Positions 1 to 10,296 are shown, numbered from the stretch's first letter. The stretch is DNA of 64,000 bases from Gordonia sp. PDNC005 (GCF_016919385.1 NZ_CP070351.1:806001-870000), one strand, 5' to 3'. Notes: a model not told the origin generated them from the letters alone. Program-made: numbers and translations.

Positions 1-516
1 CGTCTGCTCGACCTCGGATACCCCGGCGGCCCGGCGCTCGACGAGGCGGCGCGAGAGGGCGACCCGACGGCGATCAAGTTTCCGCGCGGCCTCACCGGTC
101 CGCGCGACGCGCCGTACGACTTCTCGTTCAGCGGCCTGAAGACTGCGGTCGCCCGGTACGTCGAAGGTGAGGTGCGTTCGGGGCGAACGGTGTCGATTCC
201 GGATGTCGCCGCGTCGTTCCAGGAAGCGGTCGCCGATGTGCTCACGGCGAAAGCCATCCGCGCATGTCGCGAACGCGACGTCTCGACGCTGGTGCTCGGT
301 GGCGGTGCGACGGCCAACTCGAGGATCCGCTCGCTGGCCGACGAACGGACCGCCGCCGCGGGGATCGAACTCCGTGTCCCGAAGCCTCGCCTGTGCACCG
401 ACAACGGCGTCATGGTCGCGACCCTCGGCGCGCACGTCATCGGGGGCGGAGCGCCTGCGTCGCCGTTGACCGTGGCCACCGATCCCGGAATGAGCGTCCA
501 GATCAGCAAGCTGTGA
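1..516 (+). CDS. tsaD: TsaD, tRNA N6-threonylcarbamoyladenosine synthase subunit (C-terminal part)
   Basis: This is the 3' part of a gene that begins left of the window; frame 1 is open from base 1 to the TGA at 514-516, about 171 codons. The product transfers the threonylcarbamoyl group to A37 of ANN-decoding tRNAs in the cytoplasm, working with TsaB and TsaE. The sequence shows the family's C-terminal signatures: GYPGGPALD near the start, [11 protein letters not shown] about 40 residues in, and a late [12 protein letters not shown] segment followed by PRLCTDNG. Position next to groES and whiB matches the mycobacterial gcp locus. The identification is firm; the ATP/metal site of the N-terminal half lies outside the window. 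Confidence 0.95.
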   Translation, partial: RLLDLGYPGGPALDEAAREGDPTAIKFPRGLTGPRDAPYDFSFSGLKTAVARYVEGEVRSGRTVSIPDVAASFQEAVADVLTAKAIRACRERDVSTLVLGGGATANSRIRSLADERTAAAGIELRVPKPRLCTDNGVMVATLGAHVIGGGAPASPLTVATDPGMSVQISKL

Positions 517-543
517 GCGAAACTCCCGCCCGACCTTGATGGT

Positions 544-570
544 TTAGCACTCCCATGGGTAGAGTGCTAG
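544..570 (+). promoter_or_regulatory. CIRCE operator (HrcA site) over the groES promoter
   Basis: TTAGCACTC at 544-552 and GAGTGCTAG at 562-570 form an inverted repeat with a 9-base spacer; only the last base departs from the CIRCE consensus. It is the binding site of the heat-shock repressor HrcA. A possible -35 (TTGATG, 536-541) and -10 (TAGAGT, 560-565) straddle it, so bound HrcA would block RNA polymerase. The groES start is 106 bases downstream. The operator is seen directly; the promoter hexamers are a weaker guess. Confidence 0.9.
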
Positions 571-675
571 ATGGCTCTGGTGCACCGTCCACGGCACCCG
601 CGACGACGCGGACGTGTGCACCGATACAAAGAGCCGCGAACGTTATTCGGTAACACGAAGAGAAGGAATGACATC

Positions 676-972
676 GTGGCGAGCGTGAACATCAAGCCGC
701 TAGAGGACAAGATCCTGGTGCAGGCCGTTGAGGCCGAGACGACCACCGCTTCCGGTCTGGTCATCCCGGATTCGGCTAAGGAGAAGCCGTCTGAGGGCAA
801 GGTCATCGCAGTTGGCCCGGGTCGGGTCACCGAAGCCGGCAACCGCGTCCCCGTCGACGTCGCCGAGGGCGACGTCGTTATCTACAGCAAGTACGGCGGC
901 ACCGAGGTCAAGTACGCAGGCGAGGAGTACCTCATCCTCTCTGCACGCGACATCCTCGCAGTGGTCGGCTGA
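676..972 (+). CDS. groES: Co-chaperonin GroES (Hsp10)
   Basis: The 98-residue product is a complete GroES, the heptameric lid of the GroEL folding chamber in the cytoplasm. It has the N-terminal [12 protein letters not shown] strand, the mobile loop around residues 16-35 ([18 protein letters not shown]), and the closing [14 protein letters not shown] chose the GTG at 676 because AGAAGGA lies 9 bases upstream and it gives the usual family length; an upstream in-frame ATG would add a non-conserved leader. A CIRCE element controls it and a strong terminator follows at once. Oddly, no groEL follows; in related genomes groEL1 is usually the next gene. Confidence 0.96.
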   Translation: MASVNIKPLEDKILVQAVEAETTTASGLVIPDSAKEKPSEGKVIAVGPGRVTEAGNRVPVDVAEGDVVIYSKYGGTEVKYAGEEYLILSARDILAVVG

Positions 973-994
973 TACAGCCTTCCCGACGCAGCAG

Positions 995-1028
995 AACGCC
1001 CCGACCGGATTCCGGTCGGGGCGTTCTT
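995..1028 (+). terminator. Rho-independent terminator of groES
   Basis: Bases 995-1008 pair perfectly with 1012-1025 around a 3-base loop, a 14-bp GC-rich stem followed by a short T-rich run. It lies 22 bases after the groES stop and before the convergent whiB gene, so it probably serves both. It also shows that the groES transcript is monocistronic here. Confidence 0.85.
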
Positions 1029-1041
1029 TGTCTGTGGCCTG

Positions 1042-1338
1042 CTAGCCGGCGAGGCGGCGGGGCGAGCGGCGGCGGAGAAGGTTGCGCTCAGACTCCGTCA
1101 TGCCGCCCCAGATGCCGTACGGTTCGTCGACGCTGAGGGCGTGTGATCGGCACTGGTTGAGGACGGGGCATGCACCGCAGACCTGCTTGGCCCGGCGTTC
1201 GCGCTGAGTGCGTGCCTGGCCTCGTTCGCCTTCGGGATGGAAGAACACAGAGGAGTCGAGTCCGCGGCAGCTGCCGTTCATCTGCCAATCCCAGAAATCG
1301 GAATTGGGTCCAGGCAGGCGGTCGAGCGTGGTGATCAA
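1042..1338 (-). CDS. whiB3: WhiB-family iron-sulfur regulator, WhiB3-like
   Basis: A 98-residue WhiB protein, a small 4Fe-4S cluster-binding transcriptional regulator that partners with sigma factors. The four cluster cysteines are visible: one in GSCRGLD, the CGAC pair, and one in NQCRSHAL; the GIWGG turn and a basic C-terminal tail (LLRRRSPRR) follow, as expected for DNA contact. I chose TTG at 1338 because AGGGAGAG sits just upstream on the minus strand and the length then matches WhiB3 (about 100 residues); an ATG at 1380 lacks a ribosome site. Its place between groES and sigD matches M. tuberculosis whiB3. WhiB3 there senses redox state and controls lipid synthesis; that role here is inferred. 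Confidence 0.88.
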   Translation of the reverse strand: MITTLDRLPGPNSDFWDWQMNGSCRGLDSSVFFHPEGERGQARTQRERRAKQVCGACPVLNQCRSHALSVDEPYGIWGGMTESERNLLRRRSPRRLAG

Positions 1339-1777
1339 TCTTCTCTCCCTGACGTGATTCTCGTGCGACGCATTCTGCATCTGCCAGCAACGGTAGGGGG
1401 TTGATGAAAAGTGAGTCAAACCCCGATTCGCAGGCTTTTCGACACGTTCTCGACGTCGTTCGGTGAACAAACGGTGGTTCGCCTGCGATTGTCACGTACC
1501 CATGGAAAATGCAGTCCAGATCACAGCCGATCGGACATATCGTCTCTGCTACCTGGCCTTTTAGGGCTGGTGATGAGGGGCGTGAAGGTGGATCGGTAAC
1601 CTCGACCAAGCGCATGCATCGGTCCATCAGGGTGTGACAAAGTGAATTGCAAACGAATGAACGGTTACCGATGATGGAATCCATCCACCATGTTGTCACT
1701 CGTTGTTACATGAAGTTAATTATCGGATGTCGCGGCATTCCTTCACTGCGCACACAACTCTTCTAGAAGGCGGTTCG
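1339..1777. other. Intergenic region between divergent whiB3-like gene and the next gene
   Basis: This 439-base gap is richer in A+T than its surroundings, fitting a divergent promoter region. I see a TGTGACAAAGTGA stretch near 1634, a possible half-site for a CRP-like regulator, and an AT-rich TTAATTATC near 1716 that could be a -10 for the rightward gene. Neither is strong. No RNA gene or coding region is supported. Confidence 0.4.
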
Positions 1778-2665
1778 ATGCGGTTGGATGGTGAGCGGTG
1801 GGCGCGCGAGGCGTTTGGTGTCGACGATCTGGGGGTGGGCGCCCCGGAGGGGGCGGATCAGTGGGCGCGGGCGGTTGCGTTGGGCGCTGGTGGCCGTGCC
1901 GCCAACGCGCGGTCCGTTCTAGCGTCGCTCGATCCGCGGTCGCCGATCCTGCAGAGCCTCGCATCCTCCACGCGCGGATCTCTTGTCAGGCAGTCGGGCC
2001 GGCACTCTGACGCGCGGGTGGACGATGGCCGGGCATGTGCGACCGTCGTCTCGCGAAATGTGCACGCCACAGCGCGTACGACGTCGCATACGGCCGCGTG
2101 TCCGCTCAGGCGTGCACATTTCACGGACGGCGACGACCTGTGGGCGAGGGCGGCGTGGCTGGACGGGCTCATCGGCCTCGCCGCGGACAATCTGGGCATC
2201 GGCGCGTTCGAGGCGTCGCATCGTCTGCTCGGCCGCGTCGGCGACGAATTGGGGTCGATCCCGACGACCGGCGATGTGAATTGGATCACGATCCCGCGAG
2301 TGACGCTCCGGCATGCGTGGGTCCGAACCGAACACGCCCTGTACTCGGGAGACATCCCTGCGTCGTCTGTTTGGGCGACACGAGCGGACGAACTGGCTGC
2401 GGACTCGCCGTCGCCGCGCCATCGCATCAAAACCGACCTGATCGGCGCCGCCGTCGACTCTGCGAACGGCAGGCTCGACTCTGCCGTCGCCCGCGCGCAC
2501 GATGTCGAAAAGCGCTGCGTAGATGGGAAACTGCTCCCACTTCAGTGGGCGGCCGCCACGATGCTGGCCGGCATCGACCCAGTTGACGTCGGCGCCTCGC
2601 GGCGTGCGTCGGATCTCCTCACATCGATGTCATTCCTCGGCATGTCATTTGCAACGGGTGCATGA
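1778..2665 (+). CDS. Conserved hypothetical protein, Rv3415c-position homologue
   Basis: A 295-residue soluble protein of unknown function that occupies the Rv3415c position between whiB3 and sigD. I chose ATG 1778 because GAAGGCGG lies 5-12 bases upstream; the frame is open further up but without a ribosome site. It is alanine-rich and mostly helical, with repeating segments such as DDLWARAAWLDGLIGLAADNLGIG that look TPR-like. Residues about 92-116 are encoded by a palindromic repeat (2052-2125) that reads through in frame and looks unlike the rest (HATARTTSHTAACP). Nothing catalytic is recognisable. Confidence 0.7.
   Translation: MRLDGERWAREAFGVDDLGVGAPEGADQWARAVALGAGGRAANARSVLASLDPRSPILQSLASSTRGSLVRQSGRHSDARVDDGRACATVVSRNVHATARTTSHTAACPLRRAHFTDGDDLWARAAWLDGLIGLAADNLGIGAFEASHRLLGRVGDELGSIPTTGDVNWITIPRVTLRHAWVRTEHALYSGDIPASSVWATRADELAADSPSPRHRIKTDLIGAAVDSANGRLDSAVARAHDVEKRCVDGKLLPLQWAAATMLAGIDPVDVGASRRASDLLTSMSFLGMSFATGA
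2052..2125. repeat. Palindromic repeat element inserted in frame in a coding sequence
   Basis: Bases 2052-2068 and 2109-2125 are inverted 17-base arms with a single mismatch, flanking a 40-base GC-rich loop. The core of each arm is GAAATGTGCACGCC or its complement. The element lies within the gene at 1778-2665 and keeps the frame open. It has the size and form of a REP-like or small MITE-like element. I saw no second copy in the window. Confidence 0.65.
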
Positions 2666-2787
2666 ACGGTGGTGTCGGATCGATACAGTGAACCGGTGGA
2701 TCTCCGATGCCGCGGCACGTCGTCGCACCCGAATGCTCTGGAGAACTCGCCTTTGCCAATCCGTAACACTTCGAGACTCGATGGACG

Positions 2788-3363
2788 ATGAAACTGACAG
2801 GTGATGCGTTGGGCCAGGCGGTCCAGGCGGCCGCCAACGGCGACCGCGATGCGCTGAGCTCAGTCCTCGAGAGTGTGCGTGAACCAGTTCTGCGCTACTG
2901 CCGGGGACGGATGGGTGCCGGTGAACGGCACTTGTTCTCCGCTGACGATGTGGCTCAGGAGGTGTTGATGGCTGTGATGACCGCGTTGCCCCGGTACCAA
3001 GACCAGGGTCGCCCGTTCATGGCATTTGTCTACGGCATCGCCTCCCACAAGGTCGCCGACGCGATGCGATCCGCATCTCGCATCAAGGCCGATCCCGTCG
3101 ACGAGCTGCCCGAGACCGTCGACTTCGCGAACGGCCCCGAGCAGTCCGCACTCGAAGCGGACGCCGGCCGTCAGATGCGTCTGCTTCTCGAGCATCTGCC
3201 CGAGAAGCAGCGAGAGATCCTGGTACTCCGACTTGTTGTCGGTCTGTCCGCGGAGGAGACGGCCGACATGGTCGACTCCAGCCCGGGCGCCGTCCGAGTC
3301 GCACAGCACCGTGCGCTCTCGAAACTCAAGAAACTAGTGAATCAGGGAGGTGGGCGTCGATGA
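2788..3363 (+). CDS. sigD: ECF RNA polymerase sigma factor SigD
   Basis: A 191-residue group 4 sigma factor. Sigma-2 spans about residues 25-95 (SADDVAQEVLMAVMTALPRY, then FVYGIASHKVADAMR); sigma-4 spans about 130-187 (LPEKQREILVLRLVVGLSAEETADM, then PGAVRVAQHRALSKLK). SigD directs stationary-phase and ribosome-related genes in mycobacteria. The gene overlaps the anti-sigma gene by four bases (ATGA), so the pair is translationally coupled. Location between the Rv3415c-type gene and rsdA matches M. tuberculosis exactly. About 120 bases separate it from the upstream gene, leaving room for its own promoter. Confidence 0.93.
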   Translation: MKLTGDALGQAVQAAANGDRDALSSVLESVREPVLRYCRGRMGAGERHLFSADDVAQEVLMAVMTALPRYQDQGRPFMAFVYGIASHKVADAMRSASRIKADPVDELPETVDFANGPEQSALEADAGRQMRLLLEHLPEKQREILVLRLVVGLSAEETADMVDSSPGAVRVAQHRALSKLKKLVNQGGGRR

Positions 3364-4172
3364 GCAACTGGCGAGAACCGCGTGATGCTGATTCCGGCCC
3401 CATCGATGTCGGAGCGGTCGGACGCGACGACACGTTCATCGACGATCTTGCGGCAGGACGGCCCACGCCGGTCGCCGACGACGTCGAATACGACCTTGCC
3501 GTGATGATCACGGCCTGGCGGTCGGACGCGTTGAGCGCGCCGATCCCCGCCGAGCCGACCCTCGCGCAGATCGACGACGCCATGAAGGTGCGGGAAGGAC
3601 GCGGCTCGCTGTCGCGCCGCCTCCGGATCGTCTCCGGCGCCGCCGCGATCATGGCGGTCCTCGGTGCAGGTCTCATGGTCCTGTCCGAAGGTGCTGAGCC
3701 CGGCGATCCGCTCTGGGCCGTGAAGCAGGTCGTGTTCTCCGAGCAGGCCGAACAGACGCAGGCCAGGGTGAACGTCGAAGACAACCTTCGCGCCGCCGAA
3801 GCCGCGTTCCGTGCGGGCGATGAGGACAAGGCTCGCGATCTGATCAGCAAAGCCGAGGCGGATCTGGGTCCGGTCAACGACAAGGACATGGCGTCGAAGC
3901 TCCGTGACCAGATCAACGACCTGCGGGTGAGCGTCCCGAACCTGCCGACGGTGACGGTGCAGACGAGCCCGTCCGACCGTCCTGACGATCCGTCGGACAC
4001 GACGAAGCCGGGGGAGCCGTCCGACACCGACGATCCGGATTCGCCTACGACGAGCCCGACGAAGCCGCCGACGTCGTCCAGCAAGCCGTCGACGTCGACG
4101 CAGCCGTCGAAGCCGCCGACTCGACCGAGTCTGCCGTCGTTCTCCTTCACGATCCCGATCCCGATCGGCTGA
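3360..4172 (+). CDS. rsdA: Anti-sigma-D factor RsdA
   Basis: A 270-residue single-pass membrane protein. The N-terminal cytoplasmic part (residues 1-85) has the acidic DDTFIDDLAAGRP segment typical of the SigD-binding region of RsdA. One membrane helix is at about 88-108 (VSGAAAIMAVLGAGLMVL). Residues 115-190 form a charged helical extracytoplasmic region, followed by a long Pro/Ser/Thr/Asp-rich tail that may lie in the cell wall. In M. tuberculosis RsdA is released by regulated proteolysis to free SigD. Overlap with sigD supports the pairing. A bidirectional terminator follows. Confidence 0.9.
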   Translation: MSNWREPRDADSGPIDVGAVGRDDTFIDDLAAGRPTPVADDVEYDLAVMITAWRSDALSAPIPAEPTLAQIDDAMKVREGRGSLSRRLRIVSGAAAIMAVLGAGLMVLSEGAEPGDPLWAVKQVVFSEQAEQTQARVNVEDNLRAAEAAFRAGDEDKARDLISKAEADLGPVNDKDMASKLRDQINDLRVSVPNLPTVTVQTSPSDRPDDPSDTTKPGEPSDTDDPDSPTTSPTKPPTSSSKPSTSTQPSKPPTRPSLPSFSFTIPIPIG

Positions 4173-4201
4173 CAACCGCACAGAACCCCGGGGGTTCGAA
4201 G

Positions 4202-4240
4202 ATGAGGCCACCGCGCGAGCGCGGTGGCCTCATTCGTCTT
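4202..4240. terminator. Bidirectional terminator between rsdA and the DUF5319 gene
   Basis: Bases 4202-4214 pair perfectly with 4221-4233, a 13-bp GC-rich stem with a 6-base loop followed by T-rich sequence. It lies between convergent genes and probably ends both transcripts. Confidence 0.8.
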
Positions 4241-4252
4241 GCGGTCCGTGCG

Positions 4253-4346
4253 CCTTGAGCGCCTTTCGTCTCGCAGGCCCGCTCAAGACCCGCGAAGCGA
4301 GTCGAAGGCCCCACTGCTCCTTGAGCGAGCGAAGCGAGTCGAAAGG

Positions 4347-4348
<2 letters not shown>
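4253..4348. repeat. Dispersed GC-rich dyad repeat, two adjacent copies
   Basis: Two degenerate copies of a chromosomal dyad repeat whose core reads GAGCGAAGCGAGTCGAA or its complement. The first (about 4253-4306) is interrupted by the CTTTCGTCTCGCAGGC variant; the second (about 4317-4348) is close to the consensus. Related copies lie near 7.5, 11.1, 54.9 and 60.8 kb, always between genes. Confidence 0.8.
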
Positions 4349-6313
<1,965 letters not shown>

Positions 6314-6346
6314 TCAGCGGTTTCACCCTCAAGAAAGGGCGCAACG

Positions 6347-7510
6347 TTGCGTGACCTCGTCGAGTTCGGCATGGGCCGGACGGCTCGTCGGACGTACGAA
6401 CTGGAAGACATCTCGATCGTCCCGTCCCGCCGGACGCGCTCGTCGAAGAACGTGTCGACGGCCTGGCAGATCGACGCTTATCGGTTCGGCGCGCCGATCC
6501 TGAACCATCCGACCGATGCGCTCGGTTCGCCCGAGGCAGCGATCGAGATGGGTCGGCTCGGGGCACTCGGTGTGCTCGACGGCGAGGGCCTGTGGGCGCG
6601 CCACGAGAACGTCGAAGAGAAGATCGCCGAACTCGTCGACATCGCCGAGAACAACCCGGACCCGGCCGCAGCCGTCCGCCACCTGCAGAAGCTGCACTCG
6701 GCACCGATCAGCGACGACTTGCTCTCGGCTGCTGTCCGTCGGGTTCGCGACGCCGGTGTCACCACCGCCGTCCGTGTCAGCCCGCAGCACGCCGCCGAGC
6801 TCGCGCCGACCGTCATCGCGGCTGGTGCGGAGATCCTCGTCGTGCACGGCACGATCATCTCGGCCGAGCACGTCGTCCTCGTCGACCGCGGCGATGATGA
6901 GCTCGTCGCCGAGCCGCTCAACCTGAAGACGTTCATCTCCGACCTCGACATCCCGGTGATCGCAGGCGGCGTCCACGATCACCGAACCGCGCTGCACCTC
7001 ATGCGGACCGGTGCCGCCGGTGTGATCGTCGGCTACGGCTCCGCCGAAGGCGCGACGACGACCGGCGAGGTGCTCGGCATCGGCGTCCCGATGGCGACCG
7101 CCATCGCCGACGCGGCCGCGGCACGTCGCGACTACCTCGACGAGACCGGCGGACGCTACGTCCACGTGATCGCCGACGGCGACATCCACACTTCGGGTGA
7201 CCTCGCGAAGGCCATCGCCTGCGGTGCGGACGCCGCGGTGCTCGGCACTCCGCTCGCCGCCGCGTCGTCGGCGCCGGGCAAGGGCTGGTACTGGCCATCG
7301 GCTGCCGCCCACCCGGTGACCCCGCGCGGAGCGCTGCTGCAGGTGGCCGAGGAGTCGGAGCGGTCCTCGCTTGACGTCGTCCTCAACGGCCCGTCGGATG
7401 ATCCGGACGGTCTCCTCAACTTCGTGGGCGGTCTCCGCCGCTCGATGGCGAAGGCCGGCTACTCCGACCTCAAGGAGTTCCAGAAGGTCGGACTCTCCGT
7501 CCGCGCCTGA
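6347..7510 (+). CDS. guaB3: GuaB3, IMP dehydrogenase family protein
   Basis: A 387-residue paralogue of IMP dehydrogenase without CBS domains. It starts VEFGMGRTARRTYELEDISIVPSRRT after a short leader, the hallmark of actinobacterial GuaB3. TTG 6347 was chosen because AAGAAAGGG lies 6-14 bases upstream. The barrel keeps GGVHDHRTALHLMRTGAAGV and a YGSAEGATTT segment where IMP dehydrogenase has its catalytic cysteine loop, and that cysteine is absent here. The biochemical role of this branch is less settled than GuaB2's. It lies just downstream of guaB2. Confidence 0.9.
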   Translation: MRDLVEFGMGRTARRTYELEDISIVPSRRTRSSKNVSTAWQIDAYRFGAPILNHPTDALGSPEAAIEMGRLGALGVLDGEGLWARHENVEEKIAELVDIAENNPDPAAAVRHLQKLHSAPISDDLLSAAVRRVRDAGVTTAVRVSPQHAAELAPTVIAAGAEILVVHGTIISAEHVVLVDRGDDELVAEPLNLKTFISDLDIPVIAGGVHDHRTALHLMRTGAAGVIVGYGSAEGATTTGEVLGIGVPMATAIADAAAARRDYLDETGGRYVHVIADGDIHTSGDLAKAIACGADAAVLGTPLAAASSAPGKGWYWPSAAAHPVTPRGALLQVAEESERSSLDVVLNGPSDDPDGLLNFVGGLRRSMAKAGYSDLKEFQKVGLSVRA

Positions 7511-7531
7511 CTTTCACGCTGCATCCGAAGA

Positions 7532-7644
7532 CGCTTCGACTCGCTCCGCTCGCTCAACGAGCAGGGAGAGTCGGAGCGTTCTTCTTCTCATTACTGCTCG
7601 TTCCACCAATTCTGCTCGTTGAGCGAGCGAAGCGAGTCGAAGCG
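7532..7644. repeat. Large inverted repeat made of two copies of the dispersed dyad
   Basis: Bases 7532-7564 and 7612-7644 are 33-base inverted arms with one mismatch, 47 bases apart. Each arm is a full copy of the dyad repeat seen near 4.3, 11.1, 54.9 and 60.8 kb. Arm 7612-7644 is the exact complement of 54919-54951. The structure follows guaB3 and could act as a transcript end. Confidence 0.85.
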
Positions 7645-7723
7645 ACTTTCCCCAACACCGATCATTTTCCGCGACCGGCCTGGTCTATATCTGTGAGAAG
7701 CACACCGACCACAGGAGAACACC

Positions 7724-8014
7724 ATGTCGTTCCAGGCGTACCTCGACGCAGTCGAGACCAAGACCGGACTCACCCCGCGACAGCTCGTCGAGAAGGCCAC
7801 CGAGCAGGGGTTCGGCCCCGACACCAAGGCGGGCCCGATCCTGGAATGGCTGAAGAACGACTACAATCTCGGGCGGGGTCACGGGATGGCGATCGTCCAC
7901 GTGATCACCAAGGGGCCCTCGATCAGCGCCAAGCACGTGGGGACCGGCGGGACGCACAGCGATGCGTCCGACACCCTGTGGTTGGACGGCGCCGCGTCCA
8001 ACCCTCTCGGGTAA
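7724..8014 (+). CDS. DUF4287 domain protein
   Basis: A 96-residue soluble protein of unknown function. The DUF4287 pattern is clear: SFQAYLDAVETKTGLTP at the N-terminus and ILEWLKNDYNLGRGHGMAIVHVI in the middle. ATG 7724 has CAGGAGAA 8 bases upstream. It is a common single-gene actinobacterial protein, here standing alone between guaB3 and choD. Confidence 0.85.
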   Translation: MSFQAYLDAVETKTGLTPRQLVEKATEQGFGPDTKAGPILEWLKNDYNLGRGHGMAIVHVITKGPSISAKHVGTGGTHSDASDTLWLDGAASNPLG

Positions 8015-8064
8015 GGCTCGACTTACTATCGGGAATGTCACAATGATCATTAGTATGTTCGCTT

Positions 8065-9795
8065 ATGCAGCAGACTGACTTCGACGTCCTCATCATCGGC
8101 TCGGGTTTCGGCGGCAGCGTGAGTGCGTTGCGCCTGGTCGAGAAGGGCTACCGGGTCGGCGTGATCGAAGCCGGTCGCCGTTTCGAGGATGATCAGTTCG
8201 CGAAGACCAGCTGGCGACTCAACAAGTTCGTGTGGGCGCCGAAGTTCGGTCTGATGGGCATCCAGCGTGTGCACGTCCTCAAGGACGTGATGATTCTGGC
8301 CGGTGCGGGCGTCGGTGGTGGTTCGCTCAACTACGCGAACACGCTGTACAAGCCGCCGACTCCGTTCTTCACCGATCCGCAGTGGAACCACATCACCGAC
8401 TGGGAAGCCGAGCTCACCCCGCACTACGAGCAGGCGCGTCGGATGCTGGGCGTGGTCACCAACCCGACGGTCACGAACTCGGACTTGGTGATGAAGGAGA
8501 TCGCCGAGGAGATGGGCGCGGCCGACACGTTCACCTCCACCCCCGTGGGTGTGTTCTTCGGCGCCAAGACCGGCGGAGAAGGTGCACCGGGGGAGAAGGT
8601 CGCCGATCCCTACTTCGGCGGCGCCGGACCCGAGCGCACCGCCTGCACCGAGTGCGGCGCGTGCATGACCGGTTGCCGCGTCGGCGCGAAGAACACACTG
8701 CTCAAGAACTACCTCGGCCTCGCTGAGCGCAACGGTGCAACGATCGTCGACCGGACCACCGTCGACCGTCTGGAGCAGCGTTCGGACGGGTCGTGGATCG
8801 TGTCGACGCACGGGTCGTCCTCGTGGGGTCCGTTCGGTGCGCGTCGTCGTCAGTTCACGGCGGGACAGGTGATCGTCGCCGCGGGCACGTTCAACACGCA
8901 GAAGATCATGCACAAGGCCAAGGGCTCGACGCTGCCGAAGGTGTCGGACTCGATGGGTGTTCTGACCCGCACGAACTCCGAGGCGATCCTCGGCGCGCAG
9001 GCGCGGTCGGTCGACCCGGCGAACAACTTCTCCGAGGGCGTCGCGATCACGTCGTCGTTCCATCCGACCCCGAACACGCACATCGAGCCGGTCCGCTACG
9101 GCAAGGGCAGTAACGCGATGGGCCTGCTGCAGACCGCTCTCACCGACGGCGGCAGCATCGCGAACCGCTTCGGTCAGTTCCTGAAGCAGATCGTGACGAA
9201 CCCGTTGCTGCTGGTCCGCCTGCTGATGGTGCGCAAGTGGAGTGAGCGCACCGTCATCGCGCTGGTGATGCAGAACAACAACAACTCGCTGACGACGTTT
9301 GTGCGCAAGCGCGGCCCGTTCAAGTACATCACCACCAAGCAGGGCATCGGCGAGCCGAACCCGACCTGGATCCCCGAGGGCAATGAGGCGACGCGTCGGA
9401 TGGCAGACAAGATGAAGGGCGGCATCGCAGGCGGCACGTGGGGCGACATCGCGAACATGCCGATGACCGCGCACTACCTCGGTGGATGTGTCATCTCCGA
9501 CGACCCCGCCACCGGCGTCATCGACCCGTACCACCGCGTGTGGAACTACCCGACGCTGCACATCACCGACGGCGCGGCGATCACCGCGAACCTCGGTGTG
9601 AACCCGTCGCTCTCGATTTCGGCGCAGGCCGAGCGCGCGATCTCGCTGTGGCCCAATAAGGGTGAGGCCGACACGCGTCCCGAGCAGGGTGCCGCGTACG
9701 AGCGGCTGGCGCCCGTCGCACCGGTGAGCCCGGTTGTCCCGGCGAACGCACCGGGCGCCCTGCGTCTCTCGATCACACCCGTCTCGAAGGACTAG
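8065..9795 (+). CDS. choD: GMC-type cholesterol oxidase, ChoD family
   Basis: A 576-residue flavoprotein of the ChoD group of GMC oxidoreductases. The FAD-binding GSGFGGS is at residues 12-18, followed by the glutamate that binds ribose (VIEAGRRFEDD). GAGVGGGSLNYAN (about 87-99) is the second flavin contact. The C-terminal signature is MTAHYLGG and DGAAITANLGVNPSLSI. Residues 194-204 carry Cys-x2-Cys-x2-Cys-x3-Cys (CTECGACMTGC), a ferredoxin-like cluster conserved in this branch and of unexplained use. Oxidation of 3-hydroxysteroids is the family activity; ChoD itself is not the main cholesterol-degrading enzyme in mycobacteria. The place after guaB3 is conserved. Confidence 0.9.
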   Translation: MQQTDFDVLIIGSGFGGSVSALRLVEKGYRVGVIEAGRRFEDDQFAKTSWRLNKFVWAPKFGLMGIQRVHVLKDVMILAGAGVGGGSLNYANTLYKPPTPFFTDPQWNHITDWEAELTPHYEQARRMLGVVTNPTVTNSDLVMKEIAEEMGAADTFTSTPVGVFFGAKTGGEGAPGEKVADPYFGGAGPERTACTECGACMTGCRVGAKNTLLKNYLGLAERNGATIVDRTTVDRLEQRSDGSWIVSTHGSSSWGPFGARRRQFTAGQVIVAAGTFNTQKIMHKAKGSTLPKVSDSMGVLTRTNSEAILGAQARSVDPANNFSEGVAITSSFHPTPNTHIEPVRYGKGSNAMGLLQTALTDGGSIANRFGQFLKQIVTNPLLLVRLLMVRKWSERTVIALVMQNNNNSLTTFVRKRGPFKYITTKQGIGEPNPTWIPEGNEATRRMADKMKGGIAGGTWGDIANMPMTAHYLGGCVISDDPATGVIDPYHRVWNYPTLHITDGAAITANLGVNPSLSISAQAERAISLWPNKGEADTRPEQGAAYERLAPVAPVSPVVPANAPGALRLSITPVSKD

Positions 9796-9806
9796 AGTCG
9801 GTCGCT

Positions 9807-10145
9807 ATGAGCGACTGGCGGGAAGACCGCGTCCAGCACATCCGCGAGCTGATCAACCGCGCCGAGCCCGACATCGTCGAGGAGATCAAGTGGGTGAAGC
9901 CGTCCAACCCGGGCGGCGTCCCCACCTTCTCGATCGACGGCCTCGTCTGCACTGTCGAGACGTACAAGGACAAGGTGAAGGTGACGTTCGCCAAGGGCGC
10001 GTCGCTCCCTGATCCGGAGAAGGTGTTCAACGCGAGCCTCGACGCCGGCACCCGCCGCGCCGTCGACACCCGCGAAACCGATGCCTTCAACGACGACGCC
10101 TTTGTCGACCTCATCCGCGCCGCCGTCTCGCTGAATCGTTCGTAG
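9807..10145 (+). CDS. DUF1801 domain protein
   Basis: A 112-residue protein of the DUF1801 (YdhG-like) family. The motif IVEEIKWVKPSNPGGVPTFSIDG matches the conserved K-W-x-x-P core, then KDKVKVTFAKGASLPDP. It starts 11 bases after choD, probably in the same transcript. The molecular function of the family is not established. Confidence 0.85.
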   Translation: MSDWREDRVQHIRELINRAEPDIVEEIKWVKPSNPGGVPTFSIDGLVCTVETYKDKVKVTFAKGASLPDPEKVFNASLDAGTRRAVDTRETDAFNDDAFVDLIRAAVSLNRS

Positions 10146-10198
10146 GTTCTCGGGTTCTCGGGTTCTCCGGTCCGGGCTCGGGCGTGGAGCCGTGGGCT

Positions 10199-10296
10199 TT
10201 CCGTCACCCATTTCCGACACGGCGTCGGCATTCCGTCACCTTCTTGCGAGGTGAAGTGACAAAAAGTCCGGCCCGTGACGTCAATGGGTGACGGAA
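10199..10296. repeat. 98-bp palindromic element, copy 1
   Basis: Outer arms 10199-10211 (TTCCGTCACCCAT) and 10284-10296 are perfectly inverted. Inside is a second dyad (GTCAC...GTGAC around 10235-10260). A related copy follows 53 bases later in the same orientation. This looks like a REP/BIME-type intergenic element. Confidence 0.75.

Noticed and set aside
8050..9561. Long leftward open frame opposite choD
   Set aside because: Antisense to a well-conserved flavoprotein gene; composition is that of a high-GC shadow.
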